Assembly (NCBI GenBank): GCA_036560485.1
Contig: DATBRC010000053.1
Coordinates: forward strand, 1-64,000
DNA: 64,000 nucleotides
DNA from: DATBRC01 sp036560485
GTDB lineage: Bacteria > Pseudomonadota > Gammaproteobacteria > Burkholderiales > Burkholderiaceae_D
Direction of reading: 5' to 3'
In this document: positions 25,649 through 34,619 of the stretch, piece after piece
Layout: each line of letters starts with the position of its first letter
Numbering within the stretch: the first letter of the stretch is position 1
The notes under the pieces: generated by a model
What the model saw: the letters and a program-made list of their open reading frames with translations, nothing else
The model's database searches: none
What the model was told of the DNA's origin: nothing
Made by a program: the position numbers and the translations under genes

Positions 25649-28491
25649 TTCAGCATCGGCGCCAAATACTTGCCGGTAAAGCTGGCCGGATTCTTTACCA
25701 CTTCTTCCGGCGTGCCTGCCGCAATAATTTCTCCGCCACCTGCGCCGCCTTCCGGTCCCAGATCGATCAGCCAATCAGCGGTCTTGATCACATCAAGGTT
25801 GTGTTCGATGATCACCACCGTGTTGCCCTGATCGCGCAAACGGTGAATCACTTTCAGCAGCAAATCGATATCGTGGAAATGCAAACCGGTGGTCGGTTCA
25901 TCCAGAATGTAGAGCGTGCGCCCGGTATCGCGCTTCGATAATTCAAGCGACAGCTTCACGCGTTGCGCTTCGCCGCCGGACAAGGTGGTCGCGCTCTGGC
26001 CGAGTTTGATATAACCGAGGCCAACGTCCAATAGCGTTTGCAATTTGCGTGCAATCACCGGAACCGGTTTGAAGAATTCATGCGCGTCTTCCACCGTCAT
26101 GTCGAGCACTTCGGTAATGTTCTTGCCCTTGTAGTGCACTTCCAGTGTTTCGCGGTTGTAGCGTTTGCCGTGACAGACATCGCACGGTACGTACACATCC
26201 GGCAGGAAGTGCATCTCGACCTTGAGCACGCCATCGCCCTGACACGCTTCGCAGCGGCCGCCTTTGACGTTGAACGAAAAACGTCCCGCGCTGTAGCCGC
26301 GTTCCTTTGCAGCTGGTACCGTCGAGAACAAATCACGGATCGGTGTGAACAAGCCGGTGTAAGTCGCCGGATTGGAGCGCGGTGTGCGGCCGATTGGCGC
26401 CTGGTCGACTGAGATCACTTTGTCGAAATGTTCAAAACCGCTGATCGTGTCATGTGCAGCCGGTTCTGCCTGTGAGCCGTACAGGTGACGTGCGGCGGCA
26501 AGATACAGCGTATCGTTGACCAGCGTCGATTTGCCCGAGCCGGATACGCCGGTTATGCAAGTCAACAAGCCGATCGGCAAATTGAGTGTGACGTCTTTCA
26601 GATTATTGCCGCGCGCGCCGGTGATGACAAACTGCCGGTCGGGATCGTTCGGTGTGCGTTTCTTCGGAATGGCAATTTCAAACGAGCCATTCAGATATTG
26701 CGCGGTCAGTGACTTTTTGCTTTTCAGGATATCGGTCAGCGTGCCTTCCGCAATCACTTCGCCGCCATGCACGCCTGCGCCCAAACCCATGTCGACGATA
26801 TAGTCGGCGCAACGGATCGCATCTTCATCATGCTCGACCACCAATACACTATTGCCGATGTCACGCAAATGTTTCAGTGTCGTGATCAAGCGATCATTGT
26901 CACGCTGATGCAAACCGATCGATGGTTCATCCAATACATACATGACGCCGGTCAGGCCGGAACCGATTTGCGATGCCAGGCGGATGCGTTGCGCTTCGCC
27001 GCCAGATAGCGTGTCAGCGCTGCGCTCTAGTGACAAATAATCGAGACCGACGTTGCTCAAAAACTGCAAGCGCGCGACGATTTCCTTGATGATACGATCG
27101 GCGATGTCTTTCTTTGCGCCTTTCAGTTTCAATGTCTGGAAGAATTCCAATGTATCGCGCAGTGGTGTGGCAGCGACTTCATAAATCGCACGTTCCTGTT
27201 TGCCGGTTCCGACCTTGACGAAGCGCGCTTCGACACGCAGACGTGCGCCGTGGCATGAAGGACATTCCTTTTCATTGATGAACTTGGCGAGTTCTTCCTT
27301 GACTGCCATCGAATCGGTTTCGCGATAACGGCGTTGCAGATTGTTGACCACACCTTCAAACGTGTGTTCACGGACGACAGCGCGGCCGCGCTCGTTGATG
27401 TAGGTGAACGGAATTGTTTTGCGGCCGGAACCGTACAGGATCACTTCTTGCGCAGCTGCCGGCAATTTTTCAAACGGGATGTCGAGATCGAATTCGTAGT
27501 ACTCGGCAAGATTGGTCAGCATTTGAAAATAGAATTGATTGCGGCGATCCCAGCCTTTTATTGCGCCACTGGCGAGCGATAAATTCGGGAATGCGACAAT
27601 CCGCCTCGGATCGAAAAATTCGATATGACCCAAGCCATCGCATTCCGGGCATGCGCCCATCGGGTTGTTGAATGAGAACAGGCGCGGTTCCAATTCTTGC
27701 AGCGAGTAGCCGCAAATAGCGCAGGCGAATTTATTGGAATATAAATGCTCAACACCCGAATCCATTTCCAATGCAAGCGCACGGCCATCAGCTATGCGCA
27801 ATGCAGTTTCAAAACTTTCTGCCAGGCGCTGCTTCAGATCGGCTTTGACTTTCAAGCGATCGATCACGACGTCAATCGTATGCTTCTCGGTTTTCTTCAG
27901 CTTGGGCAAGTCATCTGCTTCGACGATGCGCGCCTTGCCGGTGCCGCTCTGGATACGGAAGCGCACAAAGCCTTGCGCCTGCATTTGCTCGAACAGATCG
28001 ACGTGCTCGCCTTTGCGGTTCGCTACAACAGGTGCCAGAATCATCAGCTTGGTGTCTTCCGGCATTGCAAGTACTGCGTCAACCATTTGGGACACCGATT
28101 GCGCAGCGAGCGGGTTTTCCGGATGGTCAGGGCAGTAGGGCGTGCCGACGCGCGCATATAACAGGCGCAGGTAATCGTGAATCTCGGTGACGGTGCCAAC
28201 GGTCGAACGTGGATTGTGCGACGTCGCTTTTTGCTCGATCGAAATCGCCGGCGACAAGCCTTCAATCAAATCGACGTCAGGCTTTTCCATCAACTGTAAA
28301 AACTGGCGCGCATAAGCAGACAGCGATTCGACATAGCGGCGTTGGCCTTCCGCATACAGCGTATCGAACGCGAGCGACGACTTGCCGGAACCGGATAAAC
28401 CGGTGATCACGATCAATTTATTGCGTGGTAAATCCAGACTGATATTTTTGAGGTTATGCGTGCGCGCACCCCGGATGCGAATTTCTTCCAT
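25636..28491 (-). CDS. uvrA: Excinuclease ABC subunit A
   Basis: The damage-recognition ATPase of nucleotide excision repair, 951 residues. Tandem ABC ATPase modules are visible. The first Walker A is GLSGSGKSSLAFDTLYAEGQ near residue 31, with LSGGEAQRIRLASQIG as signature. The second Walker A is GVSGSGKSTLVNDTLY near 640, with LSGGEAQRVKLSLEL as signature and ILDEPTTGLHFHDI as Walker B. Zinc-finger cysteine pairs include CAICGYS/CPECDGLG and CEACQGDG/CDVCHGKR. The protein ends in a run of lysines. No consensus LexA box (CTGT-N8-ACAG) appears in the 161 bp upstream, so SOS control is not supported here. Confidence 0.98.
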   Translation of the reverse strand: MEEIRIRGARTHNLKNISLDLPRNKLIVITGLSGSGKSSLAFDTLYAEGQRRYVESLSAYARQFLQLMEKPDVDLIEGLSPAISIEQKATSHNPRSTVGTVTEIHDYLRLLYARVGTPYCPDHPENPLAAQSVSQMVDAVLAMPEDTKLMILAPVVANRKGEHVDLFEQMQAQGFVRFRIQSGTGKARIVEADDLPKLKKTEKHTIDVVIDRLKVKADLKQRLAESFETALRIADGRALALEMDSGVEHLYSNKFACAICGYSLQELEPRLFSFNNPMGACPECDGLGHIEFFDPRRIVAFPNLSLASGAIKGWDRRNQFYFQMLTNLAEYYEFDLDIPFEKLPAAAQEVILYGSGRKTIPFTYINERGRAVVREHTFEGVVNNLQRRYRETDSMAVKEELAKFINEKECPSCHGARLRVEARFVKVGTGKQERAIYEVAATPLRDTLEFFQTLKLKGAKKDIADRIIKEIVARLQFLSNVGLDYLSLERSADTLSGGEAQRIRLASQIGSGLTGVMYVLDEPSIGLHQRDNDRLITTLKHLRDIGNSVLVVEHDEDAIRCADYIVDMGLGAGVHGGEVIAEGTLTDILKSKKSLTAQYLNGSFEIAIPKKRTPNDPDRQFVITGARGNNLKDVTLNLPIGLLTCITGVSGSGKSTLVNDTLYLAAARHLYGSQAEPAAHDTISGFEHFDKVISVDQAPIGRTPRSNPATYTGLFTPIRDLFSTVPAAKERGYSAGRFSFNVKGGRCEACQGDGVLKVEMHFLPDVYVPCDVCHGKRYNRETLEVHYKGKNITEVLDMTVEDAHEFFKPVPVIARKLQTLLDVGLGYIKLGQSATTLSGGEAQRVKLSLELSKRDTGRTLYILDEPTTGLHFHDIDLLLKVIHRLRDQGNTVVIIEHNLDVIKTADWLIDLGPEGGAGGGEIIAAGTPEEVVKNPASFTGKYLAPMLKKKK

Positions 28492-28652
28492 TCACTGCCT
28501 TTAGCGTAAATTCTTTGCATGCTGCCGATGTGAACGGGCAACCAATGCCGATAAAACGGGTCAACCTGATACTATAGCGGGTTTTGAGGCATGTCGTTCA
28601 GGTGCTTCATCTGGCATATTCACTTCGTATCCGGTTTTGTTATTGATTTCTC

Positions 28653-29882
28653 ATGTCCGCTGAACTTTCTATTGATTCAAGTGCCCGTATGACAAGTACG
28701 GAAATCCGCTCCAGTGCGTGGCTGGCATGCATTTTTGCGTTGCGCATGTTGGGCTTGTTTTTGATCTTGCCGGTGTTTGCCGTCTATGCAACGACATTGA
28801 CAGGCGGCAGCGATGCAACGCTGGTGGGATGGGGTATGGGCGCTTTTGGCCTCACTAATGCCTTCGGGCAAATTCCATTTGGCATTGCTTCCGATAAATT
28901 CGGCCGCAAGCATGTCATCATCATCGGTCTGATCGTGTTCGCCATTGGCGCGATCATTGCAGCGGCGGCCGATAACATTTATTGGATTATTGCAGGACGA
29001 TTTGTGCAAGGAGCCGGTGCCATTTCCGCCGCGATCACGGCGATGATTGCCGACTCAACCAGAGAAGAGCATCGCACCAAGGCGATGGCGATGGTTGGCG
29101 GTTCGATTGGCGTTACTTTTGCAATTTCGTTAGTGATTGCACCGCTGCTGTATAGCGTAATCGGCATGTCAGGAATTTTTGTCTTGATCGGCGTGTTGGC
29201 GGTACTTTCAATTCTGGTAGTGGCTTTTGTAGTGCCGGCAGTGCCGATGGTCGTGGCAAAGCGTGCGCCGTTTAGTGATGTATTGCGCAATACTGAATTG
29301 ATGCGTTTGAATTTCGGCGTGTTTGCATTGCATATCACACAAATTTCGATGTTCATGGTTATGCCGTCTGCATTAATTAAATATGCCGGAGTGCCAGTCG
29401 CGGAGCATTGGAAAATTTATCTGCCGGTGGTACTGCTTTCGTTTGCATTGATGTTGCCGCCGGTTTTCATTGGTGAAAAGCGCGGAAAAATGAAGCAAGT
29501 TTTGTTGGGTGCCATCGTGTTGTTGTTATTGGTGCAAATTGGTTTGTGGATTGTATTTTCGCAAGCTGTAGTGAATGGCGTAACGTTAGTATTTTTACTG
29601 TTGGCATTTTTTATTGCCTTTAATATTCTAGAAGCCAGCCAGCCTTCGCTTGTTTCGCGCATAGCGCCGCCAGCAGCCAAGGGTGCTGCATTGGGCGTCT
29701 ATAACACCTTGCAAGGACTTGCTATATTTTGTGGCGGGGTATTGGGCGGCGAAATGCAAAAACATCTGGGTGTTTCGTCCGTATTTATTTTAGGATCGGG
29801 CCTGACAGCCGTCTGGCTTATAATTGCATGCAGCATGAAGGATTTACAGCGCCGAGGCACCGTGCAGGCCTCGGTAACTTAA
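28653..29882 (+). CDS. MFS transporter (YajR-like sugar/drug efflux type)
   Basis: A 409-residue major facilitator protein with 12 predicted membrane helices. The motif between helices 2 and 3 reads GIASDKFGRKHVIIIGL, the canonical DxxGRR/K loop. The helix-4/5 region GAGAISAAITAMIADSTREEHRTKAMAM is characteristic of the drug:H+ antiporter-1/YajR branch. Substrate is unknown. It is divergent from uvrA and precedes ssb by 13 bp, as in many betaproteobacteria (uvrA-MFS-ssb), so ssb may be partly read from its promoter. Confidence 0.9.
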   Translation: MSAELSIDSSARMTSTEIRSSAWLACIFALRMLGLFLILPVFAVYATTLTGGSDATLVGWGMGAFGLTNAFGQIPFGIASDKFGRKHVIIIGLIVFAIGAIIAAAADNIYWIIAGRFVQGAGAISAAITAMIADSTREEHRTKAMAMVGGSIGVTFAISLVIAPLLYSVIGMSGIFVLIGVLAVLSILVVAFVVPAVPMVVAKRAPFSDVLRNTELMRLNFGVFALHITQISMFMVMPSALIKYAGVPVAEHWKIYLPVVLLSFALMLPPVFIGEKRGKMKQVLLGAIVLLLLVQIGLWIVFSQAVVNGVTLVFLLLAFFIAFNILEASQPSLVSRIAPPAAKGAALGVYNTLQGLAIFCGGVLGGEMQKHLGVSSVFILGSGLTAVWLIIACSMKDLQRRGTVQASVT

Positions 29883-29895
29883 TAGGAGAAACAGT

Positions 29896-30387
29896 ATGGC
29901 CTCGGTTAACAAAGTCATCATCGTCGGCAACCTGGGACGCGATCCCGAAACACGTTATATGCCGAACGGTGAGGCAGTCACCAACATCACCGTCGCGACG
30001 ACGGAAAGCTGGAAAGACAAATCCAGCGGCGAGAAGAAAGAGCTGACCGAATGGCATCGCATCACCTTCTATCGCAAGCTGGCAGAAATCGCCGGCCAGT
30101 ATTTGAAAAAAGGTTCGCAAGTGTATGTCGAAGGCCGTTTGCAAACGCGCAAATGGACCGATAAGGAAGGCGTCGAGAAATACACGACCGAGATCATCGC
30201 CGACACGATGCAAATGCTGGGCAGCCGTCAAGGCATGGGCGGCGGTAGTGCATCAATGGATGATGACTACAGCAGCGCACCTGCACCACGCCAGAGTTCG
30301 GGCGGCGGTAGCGGTGGTGCTTCGCGTTCTGCACCATCCAAACCGGCGCCGAATTTTTCGGATATGGATGACGACATTCCATTTTAA
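29896..30387 (+). CDS. ssb: Single-stranded DNA-binding protein
   Basis: A 163-residue SSB. The N-terminal OB fold (about 1-112) begins ASVNKVIIVGNLGRDPETRY and contains TEWHRITFYRKLAEIAGQYL and YVEGRLQTRKWTDKEG. A Gly/Ser-rich linker follows (about 115-150). The acidic C-terminal peptide MDDDIPF recruits replication and repair proteins. GGAGA precedes the ATG. A strong terminator follows 12 bp after the stop. Confidence 0.98.
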   Translation: MASVNKVIIVGNLGRDPETRYMPNGEAVTNITVATTESWKDKSSGEKKELTEWHRITFYRKLAEIAGQYLKKGSQVYVEGRLQTRKWTDKEGVEKYTTEIIADTMQMLGSRQGMGGGSASMDDDYSSAPAPRQSSGGGSGGASRSAPSKPAPNFSDMDDDIPF

Positions 30388-30398
30388 GATGTCATCGC

Positions 30399-30434
30399 CA
30401 AATAAAAACCCCGCAATTGCGGGGTTTTTATTTG
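30399..30434. terminator. Bidirectional terminator after ssb
   Basis: A perfect 16-bp inverted repeat (left arm 30399-30414, right arm 30419-30434) with an AATT loop. The stem has a GC core flanked by A/T tracts, giving T runs on both strands. It ends ssb on the plus strand and can also stop the LON-domain gene coming from the other side. Confidence 0.9.
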
Positions 30435-30441
30435 GCAGGCC

Positions 30442-30485
30442 TTACGCAAAAACTGTTGCAGCAAGGGTGCAACGATTTTGCGCAA
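30442..30485. repeat. Short inverted-repeat element E5
   Basis: Arms TTACGCAAAA...GTTGCA (30442-30460) and TGCAAC...TTTTGCGCAA (30468-30485) pair with one mismatch and a small internal bulge around a 7-nt loop. The outer sequence TTACGCAAAA(A)CTG is the same as the end of the element at 61542-61615. There is no T run, so it is not an ordinary terminator. Confidence 0.5.
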
Positions 30486-30505
30486 GTCCTCTTTGTATGA
30501 AATGT

Positions 30506-31174
30506 TTAAATAATCCGATGCTGCTGTAAATACTGATGCACAATTGCCAACCGGCTTTGCGCATTATCCAGCTCCAGCAATTTTTGCCGTGCCTTGAGTG
30601 GAATCGGCAAAATCTCGCACCAGCGATTGGCGACCCAACCTGCATTGTCGAATTGCAGCGGCAAAGCGAATGGACTTTCAAACGCATTGCCATGTTCTGC
30701 TCGGCCTTTGGTATTGATATCGTCGGTCACCAGTTTTAACGCCTTTGCGCAACTCATGTGAACATCGGTAATGGTCGACGTGTCATCTTCTGCAAACATT
30801 TCAATGCGTGCTTCCAATCGATTGTCGGCTGAAACGCGCGTCGCCAGAATCCGAAAACGTTCGCCACCCTGCGTGCGCAGCATCAAGATGCCGAGGCCCT
30901 CCATATCCCACTGCACAATGTGCGCCATGCAGCCGACATCTTCAGGCTCGGCCGGTGCGCCGACTTCCTGTCCCGATTTGATCAGGACGACACCGAACGG
31001 CGTTTCCTGTTTCATGCATTCCTTGATCATGTCGATGTAGCGCGTTTCAAACACTTTCAAAGGCAGGATGCCATTCGGGAACAGCACGGCATTCAGCGGA
31101 AATAGTGGCACCCACGCATTGCTTTTGGGCGAGGACGTTGGTGTAACTAATTTGAGTTGCGGTTTGTTATTCAT
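30506..31174 (-). CDS. LON peptidase substrate-binding (N-terminal) domain protein
   Basis: A 222-residue stand-alone Lon N-domain protein. It has VPLFPLNAVLFPNGILPLKVFETRYIDMI, the hallmark of the LON/PUA-like fold, then GVVLIKSGQEVGAPAEPEDVGC and a C-terminal helical part. No AAA+ ATPase or Ser-Lys protease domain is attached, so it is not a protease. Related single-domain proteins are common and of unclear function. It lies 92 bp downstream of rapZ on the same strand. Confidence 0.87.
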   Translation of the reverse strand: MNNKPQLKLVTPTSSPKSNAWVPLFPLNAVLFPNGILPLKVFETRYIDMIKECMKQETPFGVVLIKSGQEVGAPAEPEDVGCMAHIVQWDMEGLGILMLRTQGGERFRILATRVSADNRLEARIEMFAEDDTSTITDVHMSCAKALKLVTDDINTKGRAEHGNAFESPFALPLQFDNAGWVANRWCEILPIPLKARQKLLELDNAQSRLAIVHQYLQQHRII

Positions 31175-31266
31175 GTAGAGCCGTTTGTTCGTTTGTTATT
31201 CAATTGCGCCGATCAATATACTTAATGGTGGGTGAAACGAACTGCAGCGTTGCGTGGTGAAACTGA

Positions 31267-32133
31267 TTAGTCGATGAGCTCTCGATGGCGCACGACGACA
31301 CGCTCGGTAGCACGGAAATGTTGGGCAAGTTTTTCTACAAAATATACAGACCGATGTTGGCCGCCGGTGCAGCCGATGCCGACAGTCAGGTAACTGCGAT
31401 TATCGCTTTTAAAAGCGGGCAACCATTTTTCGATGAACGCGCGGATATCCTGTTCCAATTCGATGGCCTTAGGTTGTGCTTCCAAAAAATCGATGACGGC
31501 ACCATCACGGCCAGTCAGAGGACGCATTTTCAAATCGTAATACGGGTTGGGCAGCATGCGTACGTCGAACACCAGATCTGCATCGAGCGGCACGCCGAAT
31601 TTGAACGCGAAGGATTCGAATAACAAAGTCAGCGGTGCACGTTCTGTCTCGATTAGTTCCTTGATCCAGCTGCGCAGTTTATTCGCGGTTAAACCTGAGG
31701 TGTCGATCACATCGCCCAAGCCCTCAATCGCACCCAGCATCTCGCGTTCTTTCAGAATGCATTCCAGCAGCGTCGGGCGATCGTTGGGCGGTTGATCAGG
31801 CAGCAATCGATGTGTCAACGGGTGACTGCGTCGTGTTTCGGAAAAACGTGCGATCAGCGATTCTGTCTTGGCCGTCAAAAACAATACCTTGACATCATGG
31901 CCTTCTTCTTTGAGTTGCTTGATGTCGGCCGGCAAACTTGCGAGTGAGTCAGAACTGCGCGCATCCATCGCGACGGCCAGCATATGTGCGCCTTCTTTCA
32001 TGCGTGTCGCTACCAAGGCGCGCAGCAAGGCAGGCGGCAGATTGTCGACGCAAAAGTAGCCCGCGTCTTCGAGGACATTCAGCCCGACTGACTTGCCGGA
32101 ACCGGAAATTCCAGTGATAAGAATAATGCGCAT
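31267..32133 (-). CDS. rapZ: RNase adapter protein RapZ (YvcJ family)
   Basis: A nucleotide-binding protein of 288 residues, with Walker A GISGSGKSVGLNVLEDAGYF at the N terminus. DNLPPALL, VMDARS-type AMDARSSD, and the RapZ C-terminal domain with VGIGCTGGQHRSVYFVEKLA follow. In E. coli RapZ hands the small RNA GlmZ to RNase E to control glucosamine-6-phosphate synthesis; the target in this organism is not known. ATG 32133 is preferred to the TTG at 32139. A TATAAT-like sequence at about 32140-32145 on this strand sits very close to the start, so the transcript may have a very short leader. Confidence 0.95.
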   Translation of the reverse strand: MRIILITGISGSGKSVGLNVLEDAGYFCVDNLPPALLRALVATRMKEGAHMLAVAMDARSSDSLASLPADIKQLKEEGHDVKVLFLTAKTESLIARFSETRRSHPLTHRLLPDQPPNDRPTLLECILKEREMLGAIEGLGDVIDTSGLTANKLRSWIKELIETERAPLTLLFESFAFKFGVPLDADLVFDVRMLPNPYYDLKMRPLTGRDGAVIDFLEAQPKAIELEQDIRAFIEKWLPAFKSDNRSYLTVGIGCTGGQHRSVYFVEKLAQHFRATERVVVRHRELID

Positions 32134-32246
32134 AGGCAATTATAATACGGTGCTAAATTAACAGGATGGTCTATTAATGTTAGTGCATCATAAAACAACT
32201 AACCTGACTTTTCTCGAGAGGAGAGTGTGCGCCTGCTTATGATGCG

Positions 32247-33185
32247 TTAATCGCCATCCATCGCTTTTTCTTGCCGTTCCATAAACTCTTTGAGCGTATC
32301 GATGCCGCGTAAGTGCAAAATGGTGTTGCGGACGGCGGCTTCCAGCAAGACTGCAAGGTTACGGCCGGCTTCGACCGGGATAATGACTTTACGGATAGGA
32401 AGACCGAGCACATCTTCGGTTTGCGAATGGAGCGGCAGACGCTCGTAATTTTCTTCAAGCGTACTGCGCCGCACCAGATGAACGATCAGCTTGAGGCGCA
32501 TTTTGCGGCGTACCGCGGTTTCGCCAAAGATCGCCTTAATGTCCAATAAGCCGAGGCCGCGCACTTCCAGCAAATTTTGCAATAGCGACGGACAACGCCC
32601 TTCGATCATGTTCGGCGCAATGCGTGCGAATTCCACTGCGTCATCGGCCACCAAACCATGACTGCGCGAAATCAATTCCAATCCCAGCTCGCTCTTGCCC
32701 AAGCCTGATTCGCCGGTGATTAACACACCAACGCCGAGTACGTCCATGAAGACGCCATGCATGGTGATGCGTTGCGCCAGTTTCTTCGATAAATACACGC
32801 GCAGATAATCGATGACTTGCGCGGCAGGAAGCGGTGTGGAAAACAGCGGAATATTTTTTTCTTCGCAGACCGCCATGATCTCCGGTGGTGTATCCAAGCC
32901 TTGCGCAATGATGAAGGCAGGCGGCCCGCCGGCGACCAATTCACTGGTTTGATAAGCGCGCGAAGTAGGCGACAGACGTTGGTAATATTCCGTTTCCTGA
33001 TGGCCGAAAATTTGAATGCGTCCGGGATGGATCAGGTTCAAGTGTCCCACCTGATCGGCGGCCGATATTGCATCACCTGAAATTAGCCGCTCGCCGCCGG
33101 GAAATCCTGCGAACCATCCTAATTGCAGGGCTTCGCGGTTTTCATCGTAAATTTGTTGAATCGACAGAGGGGTGGAAGCGGGCAT
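32247..33185 (-). CDS. hprK: HPr kinase/phosphorylase
   Basis: A 312-residue bifunctional kinase/phosphorylase that acts on a serine of HPr-type proteins. The N-terminal domain includes LNLIHPGRIQIFGHQETEYY. The catalytic domain starts with Walker A TGESGLGKSELGLEL, then the LVADDAVEFARI segment and EVRGLGLLDI. The frame is open further upstream, but ATG 33185 gives the family N terminus (STPLSIQQIYDENREALQL) and avoids the ptsN stop. ptsN ends 14 bp upstream and rapZ starts about 114 bp downstream. The HPr partner is not in the window. Confidence 0.95.
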   Translation of the reverse strand: MPASTPLSIQQIYDENREALQLGWFAGFPGGERLISGDAISAADQVGHLNLIHPGRIQIFGHQETEYYQRLSPTSRAYQTSELVAGGPPAFIIAQGLDTPPEIMAVCEEKNIPLFSTPLPAAQVIDYLRVYLSKKLAQRITMHGVFMDVLGVGVLITGESGLGKSELGLELISRSHGLVADDAVEFARIAPNMIEGRCPSLLQNLLEVRGLGLLDIKAIFGETAVRRKMRLKLIVHLVRRSTLEENYERLPLHSQTEDVLGLPIRKVIIPVEAGRNLAVLLEAAVRNTILHLRGIDTLKEFMERQEKAMDGD

Positions 33186-33199
33186 GATGTGTTGGTTTG

Positions 33200-33670
33200 T
33201 TACGCGTTTTGCGCGCTGGGTTGCCACGCAACGATTCGTGAAAATACGGAGGCAGGTTCCGGGTCGTTGGTTACTTCCTTGCGGAAGGTATCGTCGGAAA
33301 ACATTTCGGCAATTTCCGACAGAATTTCGAGATGTTGTTGCGTCACATTGTCCGGAATCAATAGAAAAATCAGCAAATTGGCCGGCTGACCATCGGGAGA
33401 TTCAAATGGAATCGGTTCAGCCAAGCGCACAAAAGCGGCCAGCGGTTCTTTCAAACCCTTAATACGGCCATGAGGAACAGCGACACCGTGCCCCAAGCCA
33501 GTGGAACCCAAACGTTCGCGCGCGAACAGGTTATCCGATACCAATGACCGCGCAATGCCGTAATTGTTTTCAAAAATTAAACCTGCCTGTTCAAAGGCAC
33601 GTTTTTTACTGGAGACTTCCAAGCCCAGTACAACATTGTTCTTGGAAAGTATTTTGGCGAAATTCGTCAT
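33200..33670 (-). CDS. ptsN: PTS IIA-like nitrogen-regulatory protein PtsN
   Basis: A 156-residue EIIA-Ntr protein. The phosphorylated histidine is in GLGHGVAVPHGRIKGL (His about 67). The rest of the PTS_EIIA_2 fold is intact, including PIPFESPDGQPANLLIFLLI and HLEILSEIAEMF. In known systems PtsN links nitrogen-PTS phosphorylation to potassium and sigma-54-related control. Here it heads ptsN-hprK-rapZ. The usual upstream neighbours rpoN-hpf are about 24 kb away instead. Confidence 0.95.
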   Translation of the reverse strand: MTNFAKILSKNNVVLGLEVSSKKRAFEQAGLIFENNYGIARSLVSDNLFARERLGSTGLGHGVAVPHGRIKGLKEPLAAFVRLAEPIPFESPDGQPANLLIFLLIPDNVTQQHLEILSEIAEMFSDDTFRKEVTNDPEPASVFSRIVAWQPSAQNA

Positions 33671-33766
33671 GACGCTTACAGAAATAGTGCAGTACAGAAA
33701 GAATGCATTCGACCTAAATTATAGGCTTCTTTCGCGCGGGTGCCACAAAGACCTTGCCATTATCTG

Positions 33767-33785
33767 ACGCCGATCTTATCGGCGT
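33767..33785 (-). terminator. Possible terminator hairpin after queF
   Basis: A perfect 8-bp stem ACGCCGAT/ATCGGCGT with a 3-nt loop lies four bases past the queF stop. It lacks a downstream T run on either strand, so it may only protect the 3' end or be incidental. Confidence 0.35.
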
Positions 33786-33788
33786 GTG

Positions 33789-34613
33789 TTATTGGCGTGC
33801 ATTACGCAGATTCGATGGTGTCTGACTTGTGGTGAAATTGCTACGCCACGGATTGATGTCCAAGCCGCCGCGTCGCGTGTAACGGGCATAGACCGAAAGT
33901 TTCTCGGGTTTGCAGTGACGCAATATGTCCATAAAGATACGTTCCACACATTGCTCATGGAATTCGTTGTGATTGCGGAAACCAATTAAATATTTCAGCA
34001 AGCCTTCCTGATTGATTGGCGCGCCAATCGCGTGAATTTGCACACTGGCCCAATCCGGTTGACCGGTTATCAGACAATTCGATTTGACCAAATGCGAGAC
34101 GAAAGTTTCATCGACAGGCGCTTCGTTGTGATTTGCTTTCAGTAGCGATGGATTGGGCGTGTAATCGGTCACGTCAATATCGAGTCGATCCAGCAGCAAG
34201 CCATCCAATTCACCCATCTTCAGTTTCGAGAATTCATCCGGTGTTGATAAGGTGATCTGCACCGGCGCACCAAATTCTGAAGACAAGTCAGCGCGCAATA
34301 ATTCGAGTAGCGCATCGGTGCCCGCAAGTTTGGTTTGATTGAATGAATTCAGATACAGCTTGAATGATTTCGACTCGATGATATTGGGTGAATCAGCAGG
34401 CACGCGGATCGTCGCAATCGCAACTTGCGGTTTGCCGCGCAGATTTAACCACGATACTTCATAGGCATTCCAGATGTCGATGCCGAAAAAAGGCAATGTG
34501 CCGCTAATGCCGAGCTCATCGCGTTTTTCTTTACGTGCAATCGGAAACAACAGCGACGCATCGTACTCGGCTTTGTATGTGCTGGGTTTGCCTAACGGCG
34601 AATCACTGCCCAT
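33789..34613 (-). CDS. queF: NADPH-dependent 7-cyano-7-deazaguanine reductase QueF
   Basis: The 274-residue long (E. coli type) QueF, which reduces preQ0 to preQ1 in queuosine synthesis. The NADPH-binding motif ESKSFKLYLNSFNQTKL is present (about 80). The catalytic cysteine lies in HLVKSNCLITGQPDWASVQI in the second T-fold half. It begins six bases after the ilvA stop, so the two are probably co-transcribed although functionally unrelated. It is followed after 118 bp by ptsN. Confidence 0.96.
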   Translation of the reverse strand: MGSDSPLGKPSTYKAEYDASLLFPIARKEKRDELGISGTLPFFGIDIWNAYEVSWLNLRGKPQVAIATIRVPADSPNIIESKSFKLYLNSFNQTKLAGTDALLELLRADLSSEFGAPVQITLSTPDEFSKLKMGELDGLLLDRLDIDVTDYTPNPSLLKANHNEAPVDETFVSHLVKSNCLITGQPDWASVQIHAIGAPINQEGLLKYLIGFRNHNEFHEQCVERIFMDILRHCKPEKLSVYARYTRRGGLDINPWRSNFTTSQTPSNLRNARQ

Positions 34614-34619
34614 GTGTCT

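Noticed and set aside
28492..28652. LexA (SOS) box upstream of uvrA
   Set aside because: No CTGT-N8-ACAG-like sequence is present in the divergent region.
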